Shown: positions 36,929 to 46,876 of the stretch, in pieces
Position numbering within the stretch: the first letter of the stretch is position 1
Layout of the letters: each line of letters starts with the position of its first letter
Source of the DNA: Sinorhizobium arboris LMG 14919
Lineage (GTDB): Bacteria > Pseudomonadota > Alphaproteobacteria > Rhizobiales > Rhizobiaceae
NCBI RefSeq assembly: GCF_000427465.1
Contig: NZ_ATYB01000014.1
Coordinates: 829,570 to 893,569 of the forward strand
Direction: 5' to 3'
DNA length: 64,000 bases
Position numbers and translations under genes: made by a program
The notes under the pieces: model-generated
Told to the model about the DNA's origin: nothing
Database searches by the model: none
What the model saw: the letters and a program-made list of their open reading frames with translations, nothing else

Positions 36929-37153
36929 AATCGAACTGTTCCTGCTGCATTGTTTCTGAGGAGGTGGTTCACGTCTAAGGCCTGGCAACCTGCATTGAAA
37001 GACGTCGCAATGCGGCAAAAACGACAGGAGAATGCAGCGCACCGCAAGTGTAGCGGAAAGGCGACAGTTTGCTTCGGCCGCATCCGTCCGGGCCCGATAA
37101 CGCTGGTCCTTTCTCGCTTGATCCTCTTTCCGCCACGGGTGTATGCCTCTTCC

Positions 37154-37894
37154 ATGCAATGGAGCGATGAAGCCATAATTCTCGGTATCCGGCGGCATGG
37201 CGAAAGCTCTGTCATCGCGGAAGTGATGACGCCGGGGCACGGGCGGCATCTCGGGCTCGTGCGCTCGGGCCGCTCGCGTGCGATGCAGCCGGTGCTGCAG
37301 CCGGGCAATTCCGTGGAGGTGATCTGGCGGGCGAGACTCGACGAGCATCTCGGCGAATTCCGTGTCGAGCCGCTGCAATTGCGCGCCGCGAGGCTGATAG
37401 AGACGGCAACCTCCGTTTACGGAATTCAGGCGCTTGGCGCGCTCTTGCGGCTTCTGCCGGAGCGCGACCCGCATCCCCATCTGTACGAGGCGCTCGCCGT
37501 CATCGTGGATCATCTCCAGGATCCGGCGGACGCCGGTGAATTGTTCGTGCGCTTCGAACTCGCGGTGCTGAACGATCTCGGTTTCGGACTGGACCTTTCC
37601 GAGTGCGCGGCAACGGGCGCGCGCGACGAACTGGTCTTTGTGTCTCCGAAATCGGGGCGCGCGGTCTGTCGCGAAGCCGGTGCTCCTTACGCCGAGCGCA
37701 TGCTTGTCCTTCCGGATTTCCTTTCGGGAGCAAGCAAAGCTGCCGATCACCAAAGTCTGGCGGCCGCCTTCCGCCTCACCGCCTATTTCCTCAACCGTCA
37801 TGTTTACGAGCCGCGAGGCATTGACGCTGCGTCGGCGCGGGACGGTTTCGTCCACGCGACGCTGAAAGCCCTGAAGGCCGCCTCGCCGGCGTAA
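37154..37894 (+). CDS. recO: DNA repair protein RecO
   Basis: 246 residues. The N-terminal OB fold begins [19 protein letters not shown] and continues [13 protein letters not shown]; the helical domain follows with [14 protein letters not shown] and [23 protein letters not shown]. RecO loads RecA on SSB-coated DNA with RecR. ATG 37154 starts the conserved N terminus. Confidence 0.95.
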   Translation: MQWSDEAIILGIRRHGESSVIAEVMTPGHGRHLGLVRSGRSRAMQPVLQPGNSVEVIWRARLDEHLGEFRVEPLQLRAARLIETATSVYGIQALGALLRLLPERDPHPHLYEALAVIVDHLQDPADAGELFVRFELAVLNDLGFGLDLSECAATGARDELVFVSPKSGRAVCREAGAPYAERMLVLPDFLSGASKAADHQSLAAAFRLTAYFLNRHVYEPRGIDAASARDGFVHATLKALKAASPA

Positions 37895-37904
37895 CGATTG
37901 TTTC

Positions 37905-38101
37905 GCTCCCTGTGACGAGCACAGCGATGAGGCCGGGAGGAAAGGTGCTGCCGCAAAGCGGCATCCCGGCAGTGGTGATGATGCGGCGGTTGTACTTGCC
38001 GTCGACCGGCTGCCACTTCGTTGACGACGACCCGGTCGCGATGCCCAAAGCCGTGTAGGCCTCAGATGTCAGGCGCAGGATATTTTCGGCGACCGTTTCG
38101 C
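37905..38101 (-). pseudogene. Orphan coding-like fragment between recO and the DUF2339 gene
   Basis: On the minus strand a frame after a TAG at 38102-38104 reads RETVAENILRLTSEAY, TALGIATGSSSTKWQPVDGK, YNRRIITTAGMPLCGS and TFPPGLIAVLVTG with a strongly GC-rich third codon position. No ATG lies near its start, and the frame runs into antisense of recO. It looks like a real protein segment cut at both ends. I do not recognise it. Confidence 0.4.
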
Positions 38102-38143
38102 GCTAACGTTGCCGAATCGACCATGATGACGCCGGGGGAACGG

Positions 38144-40927
38144 ATGCTCGAGGCCATAGCTCTTCTAGCCTTTGTGATGGCGCTCGCCGCTTTCCTCGGC
38201 GGCCGCAGGACGGCCGAGCGGCTTGAAGGCGAAATCGAAAGTCTGAAGACGGAAATCGCCCGGCTCGCGAGGGAAGGGGCGGCAGCGCCTGCGGAGGACC
38301 TCGCATCCGCCACTCCGCCAGAGATTGACGTTACAGCCGCTGCCGAGTCGGAGGCAAAAGCCGACGGTCCTTGGGCACGGGCGCGGCAGGACGCGCGTGC
38401 CGCTGCTGACGAAGCGAGGGGCACTGCGCAGAGCGCCCCGCCAGACGAGGAGATCGCGGCGCCGGCGACGCCCTTCGCTGCGGCAGAACCGACCGAGAGC
38501 CTGGAGAGCCGGATCGGCGGGCGATGGCCGGTCTGGGTCGGCGGCCTGGCGCTGGCGCTGGGCGGCTATTTTCTCGTGCAGTATTCGATCGAGGCCGGGC
38601 TTTTGAGCCCGGCGGTCCGCCTGATGCTTGCCGCCGTTTTCGGATTCGTGCTCGCAATAGCCGGCGAGGTGATCCGGCGCCGCGCCGTGCCTGCCATCGC
38701 CGACCGGTACCGCAATGCGATGATCCCCGGCGTGCTGACCGCCGCCGGTGCGGTCACGCTCTTCGGTGTCGTCTATGCGGCCTATGGTATTTACGATTTC
38801 ATCGGCACCGGCTCCGCCTTCGTCCTGCTGGCGCTGGTTTCTCTTGCCACCGTCGGGCTCTCGCTGCTGCATGGCCAGGCGCTCGCCGGCCTCGGCCTTC
38901 TGGCATCGCTTCTGACGCCGCTCTTCGTGTCGAGCGGAGAGCCGCGTCCGTGGGTGTTGTTCGGCTTCCTCGCGGTCGCCTGGCTCGCCACGCTCGCCGC
39001 GTCGCGCCTGCGGCGCTGGACGGTGGTGCCGACTCTTGCCAATGCCGGCCTTGGCCTTTGGGGGCTTGCCTATGTAGCGCTCGCCGCACCTTTCGAAGCG
39101 CCTCCGGTCACCTTCGCGCTCCTGGTGATGATAGCCGGTGTCGCGCTGATCTGGCCGGGGCGTGCCCGGACGGATGAAGCGAGCGGAACGACGGCCGCCG
39201 CAATGGATGCGACTGCGCCGGGTGCATGGGAGAGCCTCTTCAAACCGCCGCACGCCGGCATCGCCATTTCGGCGGCGCTCGTGACCACCGCTCTCGCGCT
39301 CCTGTTCATCAGCCCCGCAGTAGACGCTGCGCGCTTCCCGGTGAGCGAATTTGCGATCGTCATCGCGGCGCTGGCGGCGGCAGGGTCTTTGAGGGCGACG
39401 GCAGTCTATCCGGCACTGCTCGCCGGCTTCGGCGCCATCGCCGGCACCTGGAGCCTGACCGCGCTCAGCGGTGTGCTTGCCTATCTCGATCCGTCATTTG
39501 CCGATTTGCCGCCTCAGATCGTCGTCCCCGGTCGCACGGCCATGCTGACCGCCATGACGCTGTCGGCGCTCTTCGTCCTTCTCGGCGCCTTCGTCCTTGC
39601 CCGCCGCCGGGCGGGAGGGCGGCAATTCGCAGCCCTTTGGGCGGGCATGGCCGCCGTGGTGCCGAATGCGCTTCTGGCCATGTCGTTCGTGATGACAGGC
39701 AATTTCGCCTTCGACCTGCCGCATGGCCTCGCTGCGTTCGCCGGCGGGCTGTTCCTTCTCGGGCTAGTCGAATGGCTCTATCGCCGGAGCGCCGGGGCAG
39801 GCAATACCGATGTCGATGGGGGGCTGCTGGCGCTCGGCTCATTCGGCCTCTTCGTCATCGGGCTTCATGCCTGGACCGACGGCTTGGTGACCACCCTGGC
39901 GATCGCGCTCCTTGGTGCCGGATACAGCTTCGCGACGCGTCTGCGCTCCTGGCCGGTTCTTCCCTGGGTAACGGTGGCCGGCGGGGTCGTCGTTCTCGCG
40001 CGAATTGCCTGGGAGCCGACGATCGTCGGGCCGAGCAGTCTCGGAACGACGCCCGTCTTCAACGGGCTGCTCCCGGGCTACGGCATCCCGGCACTGTTGC
40101 TCGTCGCCTCCGCCTATTTTCTGCGGGCTTGGCCGGACCTGCGCGTACGAAACCTGCTGCAGGCGCTCGCAAGCCTCTTCGTCCTGTTGACGCTTGCAAT
40201 GCTCGTGCGCCATGCAATGAACCGCGGCGTGCTCGACAGCTCCGTTCCGACGCTTGGCGAACAGGCGATCTACACCCTCCTCGCCATCGGCGCTTCGGGA
40301 ATATTCATGACGCTCGACGGAAGGTCGCCGAGCCCGGTGTTCCGCTACGGAGGTATGGCGCTTGGCGTTTTGTCCATGCTCTCCGTGCTCGGGGCGCATC
40401 TTGTCGGCCTGAACCCCTATTTCAGCGGAGAACTGCTCGGAAGCGTTCCCTTCTTCGATCTGCTCCTCATCGGCTATCTGCTGCCCGCCATCGGCTATTT
40501 CGGGCTTGCGTGGTATGCACGCGGCCGACGGCCGCAGCCCTATGTCGTGGCGCTCGCCGTCAGCGGCGCCATCCTTGCCTTCACCTGGGCCACCTTAAGC
40601 GTTCGCCGCTTCTGGCAGGGCCAGAACGTTGCCGACTGGAAGGGATTCCTCCAGGGCGAAACCTACACCTATTCGGTCGTGTGGCTCGTGCTCGGCGTTC
40701 TGCTGCTCGTGGCCGGCTCGCGTCTCGACGCAAAGAGCATCCGGATTGCTTCGGCGGTTCTCGTCTTCGTCGCGGTGCTCAAGGTCTTCCTGGTCGACAT
40801 GTCCAATCTTGAAGGCTTCCTGCGGGCGCTGTCTTTCATCGGCCTCGGCGCCGTACTGATCGGCATCGGGCTCTTCTATCAAAGGATATTGTCGGGCAGC
40901 GCTGGAAGCGGGGGTCAGCGGGCATGA
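38144..40927 (+). CDS. DUF2339 polytopic membrane protein
   Basis: 927 residues from ATG 38144, which has GGGGGAA upstream (ATG 38123 is possible). An N-terminal helix and a coiled-coil segment (ERLEGEIESLKTEIARLAREG, shown here in part) precede an Ala/Pro/Glu linker, the DUF2339 entry motif RWPVWVGGLALALGGYFLV, and then about 25 hydrophobic helices to the end. Conserved in rhizobia; transport or envelope sensing has been suggested but is unproven. It overlaps the HD gene by ATGA. Confidence 0.88.
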   Translation: MLEAIALLAFVMALAAFLGGRRTAERLEGEIESLKTEIARLAREGAAAPAEDLASATPPEIDVTAAAESEAKADGPWARARQDARAAADEARGTAQSAPPDEEIAAPATPFAAAEPTESLESRIGGRWPVWVGGLALALGGYFLVQYSIEAGLLSPAVRLMLAAVFGFVLAIAGEVIRRRAVPAIADRYRNAMIPGVLTAAGAVTLFGVVYAAYGIYDFIGTGSAFVLLALVSLATVGLSLLHGQALAGLGLLASLLTPLFVSSGEPRPWVLFGFLAVAWLATLAASRLRRWTVVPTLANAGLGLWGLAYVALAAPFEAPPVTFALLVMIAGVALIWPGRARTDEASGTTAAAMDATAPGAWESLFKPPHAGIAISAALVTTALALLFISPAVDAARFPVSEFAIVIAALAAAGSLRATAVYPALLAGFGAIAGTWSLTALSGVLAYLDPSFADLPPQIVVPGRTAMLTAMTLSALFVLLGAFVLARRRAGGRQFAALWAGMAAVVPNALLAMSFVMTGNFAFDLPHGLAAFAGGLFLLGLVEWLYRRSAGAGNTDVDGGLLALGSFGLFVIGLHAWTDGLVTTLAIALLGAGYSFATRLRSWPVLPWVTVAGGVVVLARIAWEPTIVGPSSLGTTPVFNGLLPGYGIPALLLVASAYFLRAWPDLRVRNLLQALASLFVLLTLAMLVRHAMNRGVLDSSVPTLGEQAIYTLLAIGASGIFMTLDGRSPSPVFRYGGMALGVLSMLSVLGAHLVGLNPYFSGELLGSVPFFDLLLIGYLLPAIGYFGLAWYARGRRPQPYVVALAVSGAILAFTWATLSVRRFWQGQNVADWKGFLQGETYTYSVVWLVLGVLLLVAGSRLDAKSIRIASAVLVFVAVLKVFLVDMSNLEGFLRALSFIGLGAVLIGIGLFYQRILSGSAGSGGQRA

Positions 40928-41580
40928 CCCGGCTCTCCGCACTGACAGCCGCATTCGCTCCTCACGACCGTCTGGCCGTGGAACTCCTTCCGCATGCCTT
41001 TGCCGCCGATGACGGCTCGCATGACGCCTCGCACCTCATTCGCGTCTGGAAAAACGCTGCCCGCATCCAGTCGGAGGAGGGCGGCGACACGCGCCGGCTC
41101 GCCGCCGCCGTGCTGCTGCATGACTGCGTTTCAGTCGAAAAGAACTCTCCGTTGCGGGCCGAGGCGTCGCGGCTGGCGGCGGAAAAGGCGTCCGAAATCC
41201 TCGGCGGCCTCGGCTGGTGCGCGGCGGAGATTTCATCCGTAGCGCATGCCATTCTGACGCACAGCTTTTCGGCCAATCTCGCACCGGAAACGCTGGAGGC
41301 GAAAATCCTGCAGGATGCGGATCGCCTGGACGCCATCGGCATGGTCGGCGCCGCGCGTTGCTTCTACATAGCCGGACGCATGGGCAGCGCCCTCTACGAT
41401 CCGCTTGATCCCCTGGCCGAGGAGCGGCCGCTCGACGACAAGGCTTTCGCTATTGATCACTTCGAAACGAAGCTCTTCCGTCTCTCCGGCGGCTTCCAGA
41501 CCGGAGCGGGGCGGCGTCTGGCCCTGGAACGCGAAGCCCGGCTGCGCAGCATGCTTGCCATGATGCTCGATGAAATCTAA
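40924..41580 (+). CDS. HD-domain phosphohydrolase
   Basis: 218 residues. HD ligands are visible as DASHLIRVWKNA (His), LLHDC (His-Asp) and QDADRLDAIGMVG (Asp), the arrangement of YedJ-like metal-dependent phosphohydrolases acting on nucleotides or cyclic nucleotides. The start overlaps the DUF2339 stop by four bases. Substrate unknown. Confidence 0.87.
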   Translation: MTRLSALTAAFAPHDRLAVELLPHAFAADDGSHDASHLIRVWKNAARIQSEEGGDTRRLAAAVLLHDCVSVEKNSPLRAEASRLAAEKASEILGGLGWCAAEISSVAHAILTHSFSANLAPETLEAKILQDADRLDAIGMVGAARCFYIAGRMGSALYDPLDPLAEERPLDDKAFAIDHFETKLFRLSGGFQTGAGRRLALEREARLRSMLAMMLDEI

Positions 41581-41659
41581 ATCCTTCAAAGGTTTATCGC
41601 GGCCGCATGAATCATTTTGCGAGCGCGCTGAATCAATTCCTCAATATGGAACCTCTGTG

Positions 41660-42508
41660 ATGAAAGTGATCGGCCTCAACATCCATCCCTTGAAGAGCGG
41701 CCGTGCGGTGCCGCAAACGGCCGTGACCGTCAATCTCGACGGGGTAGCCGGCGACCGGCGCTTCATGCTGACCGGACCCGATGGACATTTCATCACCCAG
41801 CGCGAATTGCAGGCGCTGGCGCAAGTCGAGGCGGAGCATGTCGAGGGCGGCGTGCGCCTCAGGATGAAGGGCGAGGAGCTCTCCGTCCGCTTCGACCCGA
41901 ATGACCGCCTCGACATTCGGGTCTGGTCGAGCGACGTCAATGCGGCCGTCGCAAGTGAGGCGGCCAATGAAGTGCTTTCCGGCTGGTTCGGCCGCCCCGT
42001 CAAGCTCGTCCATATGGACGACAAAGCCGAGCGGCTCGTCGGCGCCGAATGGGCGGGAACGGCGGCGCCCGTCGGATTCGCTGACGGCTTCCCGGTTCTC
42101 GTCACGACGACGGGCTCGCTCGCCGACCTCAACCGCACCCTGCTCGAGAAGGGGCAGGAACCGGTCGGCATGGAACGCTTCCGCACCAATATCCTCATCG
42201 ATTGCGATGAGCCTTGGGCAGAAGATCTTTGGGAAAGCATCGAGATCTCGGGCATCATCTTCGATCTGGTCAAGCCCTGTGCCCGGTGCATCATGACCAC
42301 CCAGGATCAAACGACCGGCGAACGTACGGGCGGCAACCCGATCCAGGGTCTTTCGGAGAAGCGCATGTCTGCGGACAGACGCGTTCCCGGCGTGCTCTTC
42401 GGCTGGAACGCCGTGCCGCGCGGCGAGGGAATCCTCGGCCTCGGTGATGCGGTCGAGGTCGTGCGCCGCAATGAGCGTTGGCCGATGAAGCTGCGTTCCG
42501 CCGGCTGA
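41660..42508 (+). CDS. MOSC domain-containing molybdenum-cofactor protein (YcbX-like)
   Basis: 282 residues. The beta-barrel MOSC_N part (IHPLKSGRAVPQ, GDRRFMLTGPDG) precedes the MOSC domain, with RFRTNILIDCDEPWAEDLW and the conserved cysteines in KPCARCIMTTQDQTTG. Related proteins bind sulfurated molybdenum cofactor and reduce N-hydroxylated compounds. The partner is not in this window. ATG 41660 follows GGAA. Confidence 0.9.
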   Translation: MKVIGLNIHPLKSGRAVPQTAVTVNLDGVAGDRRFMLTGPDGHFITQRELQALAQVEAEHVEGGVRLRMKGEELSVRFDPNDRLDIRVWSSDVNAAVASEAANEVLSGWFGRPVKLVHMDDKAERLVGAEWAGTAAPVGFADGFPVLVTTTGSLADLNRTLLEKGQEPVGMERFRTNILIDCDEPWAEDLWESIEISGIIFDLVKPCARCIMTTQDQTTGERTGGNPIQGLSEKRMSADRRVPGVLFGWNAVPRGEGILGLGDAVEVVRRNERWPMKLRSAG

Positions 42509-42633
42509 GACGGGTCCGCAGGAACGCGGCTGCGGCCGGCGCATCAATTCCTGTGATCGCATCGTCAATTTAATTGGCTTCCCCCGAAGCAGGCGCCGCC
42601 ATAGGATGGCCCCTCATCATCAGGAGCTTGCCC

Positions 42634-43872
42634 ATGTCCGCCGTTTCTTCTGCAGTCAGCCGTCCGGTCGAGCGCAGCGGCCTGCCGTGGCTCATCATCG
42701 TCGCCGGCTCGATCATCGCGATGCTGACGTTCGGTCCGCGCTCCGCCATGGGATTCTTCCAACTGCCGATGCTCGCCGAAAAGGGCTGGGACCGAACGAC
42801 TTTCGGCCTCGCAATGGCATTTCAAAATCTGTGCTGGGGACTTGGCCAGCCGTTCTTCGGCGCGATCGCCGACAAGTTCGGCACCTGGCGCGTGCTTGCG
42901 CTCTCCGGACTCGTCTACGCCGCGGGACTCATCCTGATGGCCTTCGCGGATGCGCCGATCTGGCTGCATATCGGCGGCGGCGTGTTGGTCGGTCTGGGCG
43001 TTGCGTCCGGCTCCTTCGGCATTGTGCTTTCCGCCTTTGCGCGCAACGTCGCGCCCGAGCAGCGCTCACTCGCTTTCGGCATAGGCACCGCTGCCGGCTC
43101 GGCCGGCATGTTCCTCTTCGCGCCGCTGAGCCAAGGCCTCATCTCCGCCTATGGCTGGTCTGACAGTCTCGTCTATCTCGGCCTCCTGATGCTGCTTGTT
43201 CCGCTCTTTGCGATTCCGCTGCGCGGCAATGCCGCGTCCGGACGCCAGTCCGAGGCATTGTACAAGCAGACGGTCAGCGAAGCGCTCAAGGAAGCACTCG
43301 GCCACAAGAGCTATCTTCTGCTCGTCTCAGGTTTCTTCGTCTGCGGCTATCAGGTCGCTTTCATCACGGCCCATTTCCCGGCCTATATCGGCGATATCGG
43401 CATCGATGCGCGCTATGCGGTAATCGCACTGGCATTGATAGGCTTCTTCAACATCATCGGCTCGTTTTCGGCCGGCATCATCGGCCAGCGCTATTCGAAA
43501 CCCTATTTCCTGGCGCTCATCTATCTGGCCCGTTCAGTCGCCGTCTCGGCCTTCCTGCTGCTGCCGCAGACGCCGACATCGGTCATCGTCTTCGCGGTCG
43601 TCATGGGTCTCTTGTGGCTCTCGACGGTGCCGCCGACCAATGGACTGGTGGCGATCATGTTCGGAACGCGGCACCTCGGCCTGCTCGGCGGCATCGTCTT
43701 CCTGTCGCATCAGATCGGTTCATTCCTGGGCGTATGGATGGGCGGCTATCTCTACGACCAATTCGGCTCTTACGATCCCGTCTGGTGGGTGGGTGTGGCA
43801 CTCGGTATCTTCGCAGCCATCGTTCACTGGCCGATCGAAGAGCGTGCCGTCGCCCGTCCGGCATTGGCCTGA
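42634..43872 (+). CDS. Major facilitator superfamily transporter
   Basis: 412 residues with about 12 hydrophobic helices. The loop 2-3 motif FFGAIADKFGTWRVL matches the MFS G-x-x-x-D-R-x-G-R-type signature. It most resembles the monocarboxylate/oxalate-formate branch; substrate unknown. CAGGAG eight bases before ATG 42634 sets the start. Confidence 0.88.
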   Translation: MSAVSSAVSRPVERSGLPWLIIVAGSIIAMLTFGPRSAMGFFQLPMLAEKGWDRTTFGLAMAFQNLCWGLGQPFFGAIADKFGTWRVLALSGLVYAAGLILMAFADAPIWLHIGGGVLVGLGVASGSFGIVLSAFARNVAPEQRSLAFGIGTAAGSAGMFLFAPLSQGLISAYGWSDSLVYLGLLMLLVPLFAIPLRGNAASGRQSEALYKQTVSEALKEALGHKSYLLLVSGFFVCGYQVAFITAHFPAYIGDIGIDARYAVIALALIGFFNIIGSFSAGIIGQRYSKPYFLALIYLARSVAVSAFLLLPQTPTSVIVFAVVMGLLWLSTVPPTNGLVAIMFGTRHLGLLGGIVFLSHQIGSFLGVWMGGYLYDQFGSYDPVWWVGVALGIFAAIVHWPIEERAVARPALA

Positions 43873-43889
43873 CGACAAAAAAATGTTCG

Positions 43890-43918
43890 ATGCGCCCGTC
43901 ATAAGCGGGCGCATTGTT
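43890..43918 (+). terminator. Terminator hairpin after the MFS gene
   Basis: ATGCGCCCG (43890-43898) pairs with CGGGCGCAT (43906-43914), followed by TGTTT. It ends 46 bases after the stop codon. Confidence 0.65.
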
Positions 43919-43968
43919 TCTCCCTTACGAACTTGAAATCTGTCACAAAACTTTCTAAATCAGTTTCG

Positions 43969-43990
43969 GCGGCTCAGCCGCTTTTGTTTT
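43969..43990 (+). terminator. Second terminator-like hairpin upstream of nadA
   Basis: GCGG-CTCAG-CCGC followed by TTTTGTTTT. It could back up the first hairpin or attenuate transcription entering nadA; the nadA operator begins six bases further on. Confidence 0.5.
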
Positions 43991-43995
43991 GCGCC

Positions 43996-44020
43996 AATTA
44001 TGCTCATTTTGAGCATAATT
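43996..44020. promoter_or_regulatory. NadQ-type operator upstream of nadABC
   Basis: AATTATGCTCA-TTT-TGAGCATAATT is a perfect 25-bp palindrome 37 bases before the nadA ATG. From memory the alphaproteobacterial NadQ regulon motif has TGCTCA/TGAGCA half-sites. The regulator gene is at 48794-49765. Confidence 0.8.
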
Positions 44021-44056
44021 CGCGGTTTGCCGGAAACGGCGAGAGAGGAGAGCCCG

Positions 44057-45136
44057 ATGACAACTCTTGACCTTCGCAAGGAGGCGGCCCCCGCTAAAGC
44101 CTTCGTGAGCGCTGCGGAACGCTTCGGCGTCATCGAGAAGCCGAACCTCGCCTTCACTCCGGCCATCGCCCGCGAGACCGAGCATCTTTACGAAAAGGTC
44201 AAGGACTTCATTCCGGCGTTCGAGTGGGCGGCCTACGCGCCCTATGTCCATGCGATCAACCGGCTGAAGAAAGAGCGCAATGCGGTCATCCTGGCCCACA
44301 ATTACCAGACGCCGGATATTTTTCACTGCGTGGCTGATATCGTCGGCGATTCACTTCAGCTTGCCCGCGACGCCACGAAGGTCGACGCGCAGATCATCGT
44401 TCAGTGCGGCGTGCACTTCATGGCTGAGACCTCGAAGCTGCTCAATCCGGAAAAGACCGTGCTCATTCCGGACGCGAGAGCAGGATGCTCGCTTTCCGAG
44501 TCGATCACCGGGGCAGATGTGCGGCTCCTCAGACAACGCTATCCGGGCGTACCGGTCGTCACCTACGTCAACACCTCGGCCGACGTGAAGGCGGAAACCG
44601 ATATCTGCTGCACCTCCTCCAATGTGCTTGCGGTGGTCGAAAGCCTCGACTCCGATAGGGTACTGTGCATTCCGGACGAATATCTGGCGATGAACGTGGC
44701 GCGCCAGACGAACAAGAAGATCCTGACGTGGAAAGGCCATTGCGAAGTGCACGAGCGCTTCACGGCAGCCGAGCTCCTCGCCTACAAGGAAGCCAATCCC
44801 GGTATCGAGATCGTCGGCCATCCGGAATGCCACCCGGATGTCATCGCCGTGTGCGACTTCTCCGGTTCCACTTCGGGCATGATCAATTACGTCAAGGATA
44901 AGCGGCCGCAACGGGTGCTGCTGGTGACGGAATGCTCGATGGCGTCCAACATCCAGGCGGAGGTCAATGACGTCGATTTCGTCAAGCCCTGCAATCTGTG
45001 TCCGCATATGAAGCGTATCACGCTGCCGAAGATCCTCGACAGCCTGCTTAACATGACGGAGGAGGTTCTGGTCGATCCGGCGATCGCCGACCGCGCGCGC
45101 CTGGCGGTCGAGCGCATGGTGAACCTCAAGCAGTAA
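44057..45136 (+). CDS. nadA: Quinolinate synthase A
   Basis: 359 residues. It condenses iminoaspartate with dihydroxyacetone phosphate to quinolinate using a 4Fe-4S cluster. Substrate and cluster motifs are [29 protein letters not shown] (Cys), [10 protein letters not shown] (Cys) and [14 protein letters not shown] 44057 follows GAGAGGAGAG. First gene of nadABC. Confidence 0.97.
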   Translation: MTTLDLRKEAAPAKAFVSAAERFGVIEKPNLAFTPAIARETEHLYEKVKDFIPAFEWAAYAPYVHAINRLKKERNAVILAHNYQTPDIFHCVADIVGDSLQLARDATKVDAQIIVQCGVHFMAETSKLLNPEKTVLIPDARAGCSLSESITGADVRLLRQRYPGVPVVTYVNTSADVKAETDICCTSSNVLAVVESLDSDRVLCIPDEYLAMNVARQTNKKILTWKGHCEVHERFTAAELLAYKEANPGIEIVGHPECHPDVIAVCDFSGSTSGMINYVKDKRPQRVLLVTECSMASNIQAEVNDVDFVKPCNLCPHMKRITLPKILDSLLNMTEEVLVDPAIADRARLAVERMVNLKQ

Positions 45137-45228
45137 TCGATCCGCCGGAGTTGTTCCGGGAGGCATGCCGAGGCATGCAGGGTTCAAAATAGGACGCGCG
45201 GCGCCGCTGTCTGGAGGAGTACCGAGCC

Positions 45229-46827
45229 ATGCTGACCGACCATTTTCGTCCGCAGTCTTTCAACGGGATCGATGACATCGTCATCGTCGGCGGCGGCCTT
45301 GCCGGGCTTTTCTGCGCGCTGAAACTGGCGCCGCGTCCCGTCACGATCCTCGCCGCCGCACCGATCGGCTACGGCGCCTCCTCGGCCTGGGCGCAAGGCG
45401 GGATCGCCGCGGCGATGAGCAAGGGCGACACATTCGAAAAGCATGTCGCCGACACGCTCGCGGCGGGCGCCGGCATCGTCGACGAGAAGATGACCCGGAT
45501 GATGGTCGCAGAGGGTCCGGCTCGCATCCATGACCTGCTCGAATTCGGGGTGCCCTTCGACCGCGATCTCGAGGGCAAGCTCCTGCTTTCGCGCGAAGCT
45601 GCGCATTCCGAGCGGCGCATCGTCCGCGTCAAGGGCGACATGGCAGGAAAGTCGATCATGGAGGCGCTGATTGCCGCGGTGCGCAACACCCCGTCTATCC
45701 GGGTGATCGAGGGTTACGTGGTCGAGGAACTGGTGCGCGAGGGCCGGTTCATTTCCGGCGTCATCGCACGGCCGGATGCCGGCCAGTCGAAGAGCCGCGT
45801 TTCCTTCCCAGCGCGCGCCGTCGTGCTTTGCTCGGGCGGCGTCGGGCATCTCTACGCCGTCACCACCAATCCCTGGGAGGCATGCGGCCAGGGCGTCGGC
45901 ATGGCGGCGCGGGCGGGCGCCATCATTGCCGATCCCGAATTCGTCCAGTTTCATCCGACCGCGATAGACATCGGCAAGGACCCGGCGCCGCTGGCGACCG
46001 AGGCGTTGCGCGGCGATGGCGCCGTCCTGATCAATTCGGAAGGCCATCGTTTCATGCTCGACATTCATCCCGATGGAGAGCTCGCGCCGCGCGATGTCGT
46101 TTCGCGTGGTGTTTTCGCGGAAGTGCAAGCCGGACGCGGCGCCTTCCTCGACTGCACCAAGGCCGTCGGCAAACATTTCCCCGAGATGTTCCCGACCGTC
46201 TACGCTTCGTGCATCGCAGCGGGCATCGATCCGGTAAGGCAGCCGATCCCCGTCACGCCTGCCGTGCACTACCACATGGGCGGCGTGCTGACGGACGGGG
46301 AGGGGCGGACCTCCATCGACGGCCTGTGGGCGGCGGGCGAAGTGACGTCGACCGGCGTTCACGGCGCGAACCGCCTTGCGTCGAATTCCTTGCTGGAGGC
46401 GGTCGTCTTCGCGGCGCGCATCGCGGAAAACATCAAGGGAAGCTTGCCGGCTCCGAAGCTGACCCCCTGGGGCGACAACGCCGGCGAGAACGATGATCCG
46501 GTGACGGTCGAAGACAGCCCGCCTTTCAAAGTGCTGCGGCAATTGATGAGCGACTGCGTCGGGGTCGTGCGTACGCGCGAAAGCCTGACGCGCGCCATCC
46601 GGGGAATCGCGGAACTCGAGCGGACCAACAGGCGCCTGCGCTTCGCCAATATCGCAACCACGGCCAAGCTCATCGCGATCGCCGCGCTGCAGCGGACGGA
46701 AAGCCGCGGCGGTCATTTTCGAGCCGATAGCCCGGAGGAGCGGCCGGAATGGCGGCGGCGAACCTACCTGACGCTCGCCCAGGCGGAGCGTCTGGCCGCG
46801 GAAGTGACCGAGAGCGAGCCGGCATGA
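45229..46827 (+). CDS. nadB: L-aspartate oxidase
   Basis: 532 residues. The FAD site [16 protein letters not shown] is at the N terminus, with [12 protein letters not shown] and the active-site region [18 protein letters not shown] and [19 protein letters not shown]. It oxidises aspartate to iminoaspartate for NadA. GGAGGAG precedes ATG 45229; 92 bases follow nadA. Confidence 0.97.
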   Translation: MLTDHFRPQSFNGIDDIVIVGGGLAGLFCALKLAPRPVTILAAAPIGYGASSAWAQGGIAAAMSKGDTFEKHVADTLAAGAGIVDEKMTRMMVAEGPARIHDLLEFGVPFDRDLEGKLLLSREAAHSERRIVRVKGDMAGKSIMEALIAAVRNTPSIRVIEGYVVEELVREGRFISGVIARPDAGQSKSRVSFPARAVVLCSGGVGHLYAVTTNPWEACGQGVGMAARAGAIIADPEFVQFHPTAIDIGKDPAPLATEALRGDGAVLINSEGHRFMLDIHPDGELAPRDVVSRGVFAEVQAGRGAFLDCTKAVGKHFPEMFPTVYASCIAAGIDPVRQPIPVTPAVHYHMGGVLTDGEGRTSIDGLWAAGEVTSTGVHGANRLASNSLLEAVVFAARIAENIKGSLPAPKLTPWGDNAGENDDPVTVEDSPPFKVLRQLMSDCVGVVRTRESLTRAIRGIAELERTNRRLRFANIATTAKLIAIAALQRTESRGGHFRADSPEERPEWRRRTYLTLAQAERLAAEVTESEPA

Positions 46828-46876
46828 CGGCGCCAAACGCACAAGATTGGAATATTCTAACCGCAGGAATGACATC

